Of a stretch of DNA of 64,000 bases, positions 22,566-33,700 are shown piece after piece (position 1 is the first letter of the stretch; the number at the start of each line of letters is the position of its first letter). The translations under genes and the position numbers were made by a program. The stretch covers positions 21,660,020-21,724,019 of the forward strand of contig CM046311.1 in NCBI GenBank assembly GCA_025267735.1, given 5' to 3'. The DNA is from Mactra quadrangularis (taxonomy: Eukaryota > Mollusca > Bivalvia > Venerida > Mactridae). The notes under the pieces were generated by a model that ran no database searches, had not been told where the DNA came from, and saw only the letters and a list, made by a program, of their open reading frames with translations.

Positions 22566-23174
22566 CAATTTACTGGTTGCGACATGTGTGAAAAGTAGCC
22601 ATTTTTTCACTACCGCAAGGGCTATTTCAAGATGCTCTAATTTCATTACTAATTATCATACAGATATGCAACTAGACCAAGTAATTACCTGGGTGAATGT
22701 CTTTCAGAAAAAACAAGATGAGTCCCGATCCCCGTTACCATGGCAACGCTGGGGCGGAGCAAAAACGGCAAAAAATGCAATTTTCGCTCTATTTCCACCC
22801 CACATTTGCAATTCAAACAGTAATATTTTCCAAAATTGAGGTCTAAATTGCAGTTCTTTTCAGATACTGAAAACGTGTTTTCTTATCAGCATTTGGCGCC
22901 ATTTCTCTGCACTCAATGAACCCGATTTTTTTTCTGGCGATGAGGGGTGCGCTGCGCCCCCTTCAAACCCCAGCAACAAAGGGGGGCACATCCCCCCTTC
23001 GGAACTCTCCTGAGACACCTTTTTGTGAGGGAGGCGCGCGAATTTTTTGGGGACAACTATCCTTAAGTGAAATTCACTCATTCCAGTTAAAAAACACAAT
23101 TTTCAAGGCTGTGGCAGCCATTTTGGAGGGGGGGGGTCTAGACACATAAAAATGCGTGATTGAGCGGTTAAGGG
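22566..23174. mobile_element. TTAA-flanked MITE, copy 2 (inverted)
   Basis: Same family as 14611-15234, in the opposite orientation. TTAA is at 22562-22565 and 23175-23178. The left end reads CAATTTACTGGTTGCGAC, so the terminal CCC is partly mutated; the right end keeps GCGGTTAAGGG. Internal order and G/C runs match copy 1. Confidence 0.78.
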
Positions 23175-23215
23175 TTAAAATATTTGATAGAATGTATGAC
23201 TCATTTATCTTATTT

Positions 23216-23246
23216 TTGGAACGATGCTAATTTAGCATCGTTCCAA
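23216..23246. other. Perfect 15-bp hairpin
   Basis: TTGGAACGATGCTAA is followed, after a single T, by its exact reverse complement TTAGCATCGTTCCAA. There is no T-run typical of a terminator and no gene beside it. Function unknown. Confidence 0.6.
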
Positions 23247-23249
23247 TGG

Positions 23250-24480
23250 TAACAAGAAAGTATAAGATTACTCTTTTCACGCTTCAACAATTTTCAACAT
23301 AGACAAAGAGGCGTAGTTCAAGCGTGAAAATCATTAACATCTCATTTAAATGTAATACAACGCTGGCTTGTGTTGTCGTTCTTGAAACTCTTCAGGAAAA
23401 GGGAGGTTACTCTCTGGACAAATAAATTTTGCAATGGAGACGGGACAACTCAGCCCGTAGACAACTCAACCCGTGACAACTGCAATGATTACTTTTGGAA
23501 TGAAAAGAGCCTACGATGTTTTTGACAATGCCTGTAATATGTGTAACATAATTACATCATTCCATAGTAATAAACAATATTAAATCATCGTTTTATATTA
23601 AGCAGTGGCTAGAGTTACGGTACTGTACGGGGGCGAATAGTCTTGGGGTCGGATCGTCTGTATACCTTGGATATGACTAATACACTTACCGGATGTTTAA
23701 TATACGGCGATATGACGTTGTCGTCTTCAAAGTGTCACATTTAAAGTTTACTTGAGCGATTTTAAGTTATAGAGTTTGGTTATAATTTGGAATGAATATG
23801 TATAAGTGTGTACGGAACTTTATACAAATATTTATAGGAAATAGACGATTCTTAGAGTAATTTTTTACTGTGAATAAATTGCAAGTGCGAAACGTTAATT
23901 TGACTTAATATTCGTGAACAAAAATGGGAATGTAGCTTGATGCAAAAGAGCTTAGTATTTTGGGGAAAACCTTAAATGAATTGTTAGAAAGTCAATTTTT
24001 TTTTTAAAAAATCAGCTTGTCATTTCACACCAAATCTTTAAAATTTTAACGAAAGTATTAACGCTCTCGTTAAAACATACCCATTGAAAACCCAAAATGA
24101 GAAGTTGTCAGCTCCTTGAGGTTAAAGAAAATAGTCCAGAATAATATTTGGTTTGGTGAGATCGCTGCTGTACATGACCCTAAAATGTGTCGATGAAAAT
24201 TAATTCTTTGACTGGTTTATTTTGTTTGATAAAGTAAGATAAACCTAGCCATGATCAAACCACTTGAGAAGTCTAGTGCTATCCTTTTGTTAAATTATGT
24301 TAATTGATACTTAATACTTTGTTTTATAGATAATATACATAATAATATATTCTTTAATCAAAAAATAAGTTCAGGACATCGTTCCTTCAGCACTCCAGTG
24401 CTTTGATTACGGTTAGAAATTGCACATGAACCTCAAAAGTTGAGGTACATAGCTAGAATTTTACGGTCACTATACTTTAA
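23250..24480. other. No gene seen
   Basis: AT-rich sequence without a splice-consistent exon or recognised repeat. Confidence 0.3.
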
Positions 24481-24521
24481 TTTTTAAGGTCAATAGGGTA
24501 TATACACAGGAGGATACTTAC

Positions 24522-24573
24522 TATCGGGTCTCTCTAGCTCTGGTTGTATTTTTCTTTGGTTATGACTTTTGTT
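24522..24573 (-). CDS. Possible further exon of the THADA-like gene
   Basis: On the minus strand an open segment encoding NKSHNQRKIQPELERPD ends at a consensus donor (GATA then GTAAGTAT) in phase 1. That is exactly the phase required by the exon at 17737-17825, and the joined codon is AGA. The acceptor is weak; another one 28 bp upstream would also keep the frame. Upstream exons were not found, so the assignment is tentative. Confidence 0.3.
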
Positions 24574-25864
24574 CTTGTAGTTAATCAACAAAACTGGATT
24601 TATGTGAGTGTATATGTATATAATGGTGGCATTGGACAAATAGAAACCTCGAGAATGAATGTAGAAAATAGGTAACACTGGTGACAACGGAGGGATTGCA
24701 AATTATTTCATTATATTTGGGAAAACTGGTAACAATAAGTACCAAGCTGAATTGTTAAAGCTTTATTTTCAGTAACAATAAGTTCATTCAGTTTAAATAT
24801 GCAAGGATCGACAACGATAATATGTAGTAATTTTAATATTTCTTTGATTAGCTAACCGATGTTCAAATATTGCATGAAATTATCATTAAGTTTGTGTTTA
24901 ACATTGCTTAAGATGAATCAACATAACTAATATCTTAAAAAAGTACATGCATCATAGAAACCAAGGTAGGACAAAAATGAATTCAACCAAAAACAACAGT
25001 TGGGTTTATAAGGGTAAGTCTCTATCCAATTGTACTTTTCTATTACATATACTCTATTTTTCATCAGATTGCAAGAATTTTACCCAATTGTTTTCTGTAA
25101 TTTATCAGTTAACTTTGTTCCATGTTAGACAACGTCTGTATACTTTACATGTGTTTTCAATGTAAGCTGGAAATGAATAATGCTGTAAATATTTGTATAA
25201 AGAAAATGCATAATTCTATATGTGTACGGTATGTCTACTAAATACAAAGACATATTAATTAATGTGCATGGATGACACATTTCAATGCTACATTTGATTG
25301 ACATTACAATGAGGCTACTATAACCATGGCCTTAGACAAGTGGCTAATTTGTTTAACAAAGTAATCCTTCGTGTCCAAATATGAGTGACTACGTTTGGAC
25401 GAGTATAGGCTATTCCTTAAAAATGGGAGGTCTGGCTAAATGTCACTTAAATTTCCGCGTTTTTGCCACCTACTAACAAAATACGTGTGCCAAGAATGTT
25501 AATTTCATGATTTTGCAACATCTTACTAAAATCTAAAACCAAGTACAATGTAATAAGAAACAAAACGTAAGTTGTAGATATATTTTCTTTTCCAGACCAG
25601 ATAAAGGAGTACCCATCATTATAGGATAGGCATTAAAAGAAACCAGAGGACTAATTTGTGTTATCTAATGTTTAAAATATTATAAATATGATCATGTTTT
25701 ATTTGTGGTAATATGTAATGTAAAATTTATGAACAGATAGGTTTTTTTGTTCCACTATTTTACCTTCGTTTTTTGTTGGCTTTCACGCCGTAGCAACACA
25801 ATGTATAGGTCATATAATGGAGGTTAGTCAACCTACTCTTTGTTCCTGGAAAGGCATATCTCTG

Positions 25865-26075
25865 GATATAGCTATTAACAAACTACTAGGCACATACTTC
25901 TGTCAGTGACTAACAGCTGCCCTACATGATTAAGAATCTGGATGGAGGGATAATGGCCGTATAAATAATTTCATGACCAAGCTCAATGAAAGTATTTTAC
26001 TCTCGAGAATCAAACCCACGATCCTTGATCAGTAAACTTGCGTGCTACCAACAGAACCTGGTGGGCTGCTAAAAA
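25865..26075 (-). repeat. tRNA-derived SINE, family 1
   Basis: Minus orientation: a tRNA-like head with GTGGGTTTGATTCTCG, then the family tail (TCCCTCCATCC, ATCATGTAGGGCAGCTGTTAG, GTGCCTAGTA). Next to the TRIM element. Confidence 0.78.
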
Positions 26076-26096
26076 GAGTGATAAAACTGTGTAACA

Positions 26097-26501
26097 TGTA
26101 TGTTACCCGATAAAAATCCATGGTCCGAACTAGGATTCGAACATACGACCTCTCGAGTCGTAAGCGGACACTCTATCATGTCGCCATAAAAGCTAGCTTG
26201 AAGGCAAGGTAGTTCAAGTGCCGTACTATACCTCTGCTACACACACACCCTCCTTAACAGAATTCGTCCTCGAATTCTTCGAGCTCGATTGTCTATGGGA
26301 CTATCTAAGGGTGCAATCACGCAATTCCTACTGGATTATTTACGTTGGACGCCAAATGTAACCCGATAAAAATCCATGGTCCGAACTAGGATACGAACCC
26401 ACGACCTTTCGAGTCGTAAGCGGACACTATACCACGTCGCCATTAAAGCTAGCTTAAAGGCAAGGTAGAACAAGCGCCGTATCATACCTCTGCCACATGT
26501 A
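26097..26501 (-). mobile_element. TRIM: miniature LTR element with tRNA-like sequence in the LTR
   Basis: Two direct repeats of 141 bp each (26101-26241 and 26357-26497), about 89% identical, have TG..CA ends and enclose 115 bp. Flanks carry a 4-bp duplication TGTA (26097-26100 and 26498-26501). On the minus strand the LTR at 26357 is followed by TTTGGCGTCCAACG, a primer-binding-like site. The other LTR is preceded by AAGGAGGGTGTGTG, a polypurine-tract-like run. These three signals fix the orientation and make it a terminal-repeat retrotransposon in miniature. Inside each LTR, minus strand, GGCGAC..GGTATAGTGTCCGC, TACGACTCGAAAGGTCG and GGGTTCGTATCC resemble tRNA A box, anticodon arm and B box. 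No protein is encoded. Confidence 0.85.
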
Positions 26502-26504
26502 TAT

Positions 26505-27766
26505 ACATGGCACTATAGAACTGCAATAAGAGTCCAAGGTTATATAACTGGAGAATATATTCCATGTTAACATATTAGTGTGTTCTCAATCTCAATACTT
26601 TGTAACTAGCATAAAACTGTAAACATAAAACAAAACATGGTACCATTGAAGTGTAATGGAACACAACTTTCAAATAGACTCCAGGTGTTTCAAAGATGAT
26701 CCCTTATTTACAGACAAATCCTTTGAGAAGAAAACCAAGTTTTGAGCCTGGTGTTCTATTATCATGTTTTCAAACAGGAACATGATGTAGGCCTATGTAA
26801 AAAAATAACCTACTAAGTGATGTTTCCTGAAGCATGACACTTGATTCTTCACTGTACAAGCTGTGAGAACTGGGGCCCAGGATATGAATTAAAGAGTGTT
26901 TACATGAATTACTAGATTTCATAGCTTTATTTAATAAATGTATAAGTAATGTAATATTTTATCACATTCAAATTTTGTATATTAACTTTAACTCAGTTAC
27001 AAGTATCTGATTTGTTAGATTAGAAAACTAACATATTCATAGGATATCATTGTTTCCTTGAGCACGAACCTTTAAAACTTAGTTTTGAGGAACCATGAAG
27101 TGAACTAGAGAGTGATTTCAGTCATAAGAAACTTGTTTCATAAAATAATTGAAATGTGTCTTCAAGAGTTTTCCTTTCTTGATTTGAAATTCAAAACCTT
27201 CCCTTCACCAAAAACACACTTGAAACAAATACACCAGAATTAATGAAGATTCAACGTGAACATTTAGACATTTCACAAGTTTATCAAGACAAACATCTTT
27301 TGAATGATTAGTATCTTTACTTTTGAGGTAATGTGTTCATTTTTACAAGGGTTTACCCCCTGTGTAGTATCGTACTGTAGCAAATTCTCATTTCAATCCA
27401 TCATGGAAAGTTACATTATACCATGCATGCGCAATTAAGGGATAATTACTTCTGTAATTAAAGTAGTGCACTTTACATTTTAACATGCAAACAATGCAGT
27501 TTATGCATCTGAAGTTTAAATCATCTGGTCTATTACCAGTAATTATAAGGACAATTTCACGTTCTGATATTCCTTCCGTACGTTGAATAATTTGGTGTTT
27601 ACACACTCAAAACCCCATGTCTGACAGCGGTATTAGCACTCTGATAACTTAAAGCTGCTCTCTACACATGAGCAATGTCCTCTAACTTCTTTATTTTTCA
27701 TCCCAAAGTCAATTAAAATCCAATTAAAACTTAAATCAAATTTAAAATGTCATTATGAACTTATAA
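26505..27766. other. No gene seen; 3' flank of PTRH1
   Basis: No exon, SINE or TIR was recognised. Minus-strand PTRH1 transcripts would end here; no single polyadenylation signal can be singled out. Confidence 0.3.
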
Positions 27767-30700
27767 TCAATCACATTCTAAAGTATCGTTCACACTTAAT
27801 ATTTCTGACGGTGAAAGTTGTTTCTTTGAGCCAATATCTTGTGCTAGCTTTAATATTCCTTCATTAATAGCTTTATTTATAAGGTCTATTTCATCAGATT
27901 TAAATTTCTCTAATACATAATGTCCAACCATGTCAATTGATGCAGGTCTATCTATACCAATTCTTATTCTTTTTATATTCTGAAAAGAGAAAAACCACAA
28001 AATTTTACACTTGACAAATGAAATAAGATACAGTAAAGTTCCACTATTTACATGTATAAGGACCATCAAAATCGAGTATCTTAATTCCCCTTAAACAAAT
28101 ACAAAATTGTTACCACAGGAAAAAATCTCAGAAACTTGGTACATGTACCTAATTTTACTCTTTATTTTCTATATTTCACCATTTAGATTTTAAAATTATA
28201 ACAACTTATATTCTGTGAGGAAAAATAAAGATTACACTATTTTTCGTATCAAAGGAAGATGATACCTCCTAAGTTTTATAAGTTAAAAGTTTTCATTAAT
28301 CATATTGTGACCGATTGTTGTTTTTTAAATCTAATCCAAGTTAAATGATAAACATTTTGTTATGTATGAAAAACAATATGTAGATCTCTATTATGTTTTG
28401 AATCATTTATTATGGTTTTAAAAAAACATGTTCTAACTTCCTGTTATAGGCATTACGGGAATTCTACTTAAATATTAATCTGTTACTTGCTAAAAATGAA
28501 ATATAACCCGGGTCGATAGCGCAGTTGGTAGCGCGCCGGGATTTGGATACTCGTGCCCGAGGGGGTGCGGGTTCGAATCCCGCCCGGGGAGGTTATACCC
28601 TTCCATGAAAATTTGACTATTATGTTGATTTTCCTCCATTGATTAGATAATATGGAGAAGTTTCCGGCCTTGTGGAAGGGTAGGTGAGAACTGGTTATAG
28701 ACAATGGTCCAGGAAAGCTAGGTTATGTGCGCTGGACGCCGTGAAATGACCTAAATTGTGTTGATACAGAGTTAACTCCAATAAATAAAAAAAATAAAAA
28801 TGAAATACATGTAGTAAGATATAAATATGTATATAATAAATGAACTTACATCAGTTCTGAATGACTGTATCACAGATTTTACACCATTGTGTCCGCTGAA
28901 AGTAATCATACAACAAATTAAAACAATGAAAATAAAAATATCAAACAAATTCAACTGTTCTAATGAACATTACCTCAACACATTTAAGTCTGCACTAATT
29001 CTCTCGGCAGTCTCTGAAATTAGGTTAATAAATTGGTTGTCCCAACAGATCATTTTAAGAGGCTCTGAGCAAGCACTATATCTCATTAATTTTGCAGAAA
29101 TTTGGTTGCCTGAAAGAAGTTGTTGGTTACCCGACTAAATGTGGTTGTCATGGGCAACCTGACGCCCACTAAGTTTGTTGATTGTCTCATCGTGTTGCTT
29201 TTAGATGAATAAATATTCTCAATTTCTTTCTTTTCAAAGTAAACTATACTTTGCAAACATTTGTTTATTTCTTCAATGCAAAGTTAAGTAAATGAGAAAT
29301 GAATGTACATGTATAGATAAAAAATATTGTACTTTTTTTTAAACAAATTAAAATTTAAAATATCCATGTTATAATATTGTAACCATGATAGCATGTACCA
29401 TTTACACCTGGATGGAGTGCAGCAGTGACAAGTAAATTTCTTGCTAAAAGTAATTAGCAGTGCCCTTAGTAGCGCTTGAACCAGCAATTCCTAGATCTAT
29501 AAGCGCACATCCTACGAATGGACCACTGCTCTCTCAATGAAGTCACTGAGCATTATAGGAAAGTAATAGCATTATAGGAAAGAAACAAATATCATACCCA
29601 GCACTTCCTGATTCTTTTAATGATGTTTTGCCAACAGCTTTTCCTAATTCATCATGTACTAGATAAATATTTCTTGTTGGAACATTGAAGGCCTTTGCTG
29701 TAAAGTTAATATACACAACATGAAATTATCAAGCTGTTAAAATGTACAATATTTCCATCATGCAATGAAAGACCATAACTCTAGCGTGCCAATGCAGATT
29801 GCCTTGGTATCGCTTTGTAGCAAAATCATAGGAATGACTTGCTTCAAGATATCACTTCATTTCGCTACGTAGCGAAAGCTAGCAAAAAAATCTTCCCTAC
29901 CCGAGAGCACTTTAACAAATCAAAATGGCTGCCTCCACAGTAATGTTACTTCCTGTTTGCCGATAATTTGGTTTTTATATTTGACTGACTATAGATGAAT
30001 TGAAATTAATAAATGTTTGTAATTGTTCATATAAACATATGTATTTGCAATGATTTTATACTTGATAAAGACTTATTCAGTTGGAAATCGCCCCGAAACA
30101 TGCAATTGCAATAAGCGCAAAAGTGTTACTCGGCACAGGCCGCCATCTTGGTTTGTGACGTAAATAGCAAGCCGTTTCCTAAGAAGAAGAGCTACAAGAA
30201 AGCACTTTTTCATAGCGATACGTAGCGATATCGTTAGGCAACACGCCATAAATGTCTTATGGCTATCATATGTCTTTCTTAATTATGATCATTGTCTGAT
30301 ACCCACAGTCAGACCATTATATGGCTTATGTTTATATAGGGTAGGCCCCTTTCCAATGATGAATTATGATACTAAAGATGAAAAGTAATGATAAAAAACA
30401 AAGGAGACCTTCTGTTTGCCTGATTATTCTGTGTGATAATTCAAAACATCAAAATACATTACATGTATATGAATTTACTACTGTTTTGCCCTCTGACCCC
30501 TCACACTGTATTGACTTGTCCAAAAGGGTATCCTCTTGGAATCATGCATAATCATATTAATGTCATTTAAATAATAAAATAAAACTTGAGGAAGATAAAT
30601 ATATAGCCTACGGGAGATATTAAAATTGAATATTTTGGAATGTTTTTGAATAAATGAACCTTTTTAACAAAAAGATAAGATTTTGCATTTAATTTACAAT

Positions 30701-33700
30701 GTACTTTGTAGTAGTGGGGTCGATAACTGCAACAATCTTTCACTTGGTGATACAAGCACCAAATTTGGCACAGATGGCCAGCATGGTCTACCATTCACAA
30801 AAAGCACGATTTCCACTTCGAAATTCAAGATGGCCGCCGTTTTTGCGCATGCGCCTGGGAATTAGTATACCAAAGCGACTCAACTTCTTTTTACCACTTT
30901 AGATGTCTTATAGGATGATACATTATAGTGTTTTTTGCTTACTACAAATGTTAACCATGTTAAGACATTGATTTATGTTAGGGCTGCGTATCGTGGCCAA
31001 GGTCGCGATACGATACGTTTCGCGATATATGCCTCGCGATTACGATATTAATCGCGATACGATGTAGATAGTTAATTTGGTATAAATGCATAGACAAATT
31101 ATGATATTTTTATCAAACAATCATGAAATTAAAAAAAGAGATAGCGTGGGTCGCAAAAATGTATGACATAACGAAATAATGATTGGAGGAATGTTATTTT
31201 TACGAAATGGAATACCACATTATAAATAATAAAATACAAATAACTTTATTTGTTGTAAAATAATGACAAAGTTGTTTGTTTCTAGTGGAATTTAACGAAT
31301 TAGTTTATTAAAAATTCAACTAATGATGTCTATTTAAACTGCCACACAACACGCTAATAAATAATAACAATTATCAGCTTATCGGCAAACATAAAAGAAA
31401 GTGTTATCTTCCTCAATCAATGTTCACCAAAGTTTGTCACGTGTTTGTTAATTGCAACCGTTTGATTACGTAATCAATTTTATCGAGCCGTCATATATCA
31501 TGTATATGTAGCACTATTGATTTTTTAGAGGACGCCTTACACATAAGTAATATTGTCTATAATTTTTACAAGCGTGGATAAAAATTAAATGCGTATTGCG
31601 GACTCTCGGCTGGATTTTTAGCGACCAAATAATAAGTTGCTTGTAACTGCAATTTTTATGTTCAATTATCCATTTTTAGTAATATTGCTATTGAAATTGC
31701 GAGGTATCTTTTTAACGAACCGTCGGCGTTTAAGACGGACTCGGTCTTCGGCCCGGTAGCCAGATTCGAAGACCGAGGTACCCGTTTAATTTAGCAAAAT
31801 GGATGTAACGAAACCAAATGGCATAGAATATACGAAAAGTTGTCAAATTCGCGATATAGCCATATTTTCGGCGAGTGCGCCCGACGGGCCCAATAGATGA
31901 TTGATATTGCGCCATTAGCGTTCATGAGGGGCCAATAGCGCGCTCTAGACTGGACACTTAGTAAATATTGCAATTGCAAGTTAAATGCTCTAGATACAAA
32001 TGTATATAGTATATTTTGTTTTAACTGATTTCTAGTAAACTAAAAGACCCTCTGAATCGCGATTTTTTAGGACGCGATTCGATACACCCGTATCGGACAG
32101 TCGCGAATACGATCTCACGATGCATCGGTGAATCGTTACAGCCCTAATTTATGTGTGATATACTTCCAAGATCAAGGTCAAGGTCATGGTAAAGGTAACA
32201 TACATGAGAAAGTTGTTTCAAACTTTTTGAACCATTTTAATGATCATGTAAGGATTCGAGATGCAATTATAAATAGTTATTATTCAAATTAACATGATGG
32301 AATCATTGACAAATCTGTAGACGTAATTGACATTTACTGTGACCTTGACCTTTATCCAAGGAGAATGTAAATATGCCTACCCCGCCGTAAATACTAAAAA
32401 TAATCAAACAATTAGTTTATCTGAGACTATTATTTTGACAACGAAAATGTGAAAACATAAATTGGATTGCCTTCATCAAGTGTTTACTATGTTTATGCTT
32501 TATATTGTCCACATGTTGTGTAGGTCAAAGGTCAATGTCAAATGAGAAGGTGTATGTATAAAGAGATTTTATCAGAAATTTAAAATCATTTTAAGAAAAT
32601 GAAGCAATGATTCTCATAAACCTTGATAAAACCAAACGTTTCAACAATAATGCGTGATGCACACATGTCTAGAAGTCAACAATTTAAGGTCAAGGTCGTA
32701 TAGATAGTTCTAATATTGTTGTAATATTTATATGAATGCAAACATTAGAACATTTAGTCTATGTGATGATTTCATTATTCGTACATGCAAGCACATAATA
32801 GAGTTCATTTAAAACTGATTCGATAACATTTGAATCGCTCATGATATTCTCTCTTGTCACCACGGCTTACTGATGACAACTTTTGGCAATCGGTGAAAAG
32901 TTGACCCACAGTTCTTGCCATTGGCTACTATTTTACTAGAGCCAGTCGACTGGATAACCATCAATTAACCCAAAATACACGCAGCGCGGAAGACATAACC
33001 TTTGACATGTTCATAGAAAGAACGCCCTTGGAATTGCATCATAAGATATACAGTGTATTAGCTCTTAGACAGACAAGTCAAGCTTAGCGTCGCAACATTG
33101 TCTATAAGACTGTTCTAATCGCACATAATTATAACAAATTTCTGGAGTGTTTTGAAATCTTGATCATGGTGCTTAATATTGACTTAGCTTTTTCAAAGAC
33201 CAACCTACCTACCTAAAATGAATACCAGTACAATCGCGAAAGAAAAACATTCTGTTAGATTTTTCTGAGCCGACATTTTGTGTATGGGTAACCTTCTAAT
33301 TGACTACCCTAGACCAAAGTCAATCCAAAGTTTATAAAATCTGCACCTTTTAATTGATACAAACACGTGGATCTCAACAACATCAGTCACACATGCTTTA
33401 TTATAACCGATTTTGCCTGTTGCTCTATAGTATAAAGTGGCTTGAATATGATTCTTCGTGATTACAAGGATTCATTTTATTGTAAAAACTAATGGATGAA
33501 TTTGATAGTGCAGTCTCACATTTTGTCACAACAACAACATTACAAAAACACATGGTAAGTATTTTGTCGGATCAAAACCCAATGTAGTTCGGTCTTGTTG
33601 TCACTACCACGAACAATTTTCAGCCAATTTGGTGGTAATTTTGTTTTGATTGCTACTCTATGGCGCTCACGTTTGCCTCTAAACGACCCTCGTAAACATC

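Noticed and set aside
24947..25165. Plus-strand first exon starting MNSTKNNSWVYKG with a strong GTAAGT donor
   Set aside because: No in-phase downstream exon or protein family could be recognised; one donor-like site is not enough.
26115..26190. tRNA gene in the TRIM LTR
   Set aside because: The segment is repeated in both LTRs with differences in the stems and lacks a clear acceptor stem; treated as tRNA-like only.
27388..27606. Minus frame of 72 codons downstream of PTRH1
   Set aside because: No motif, no splice link to PTRH1 and ordinary length for chance in AT-rich DNA.
28505..28590. Functional tRNA gene
   Set aside because: A and B boxes are good, but the sequence runs straight into the SINE 2 tail shared by other copies, and no full cloverleaf with a matching acceptor stem was found.
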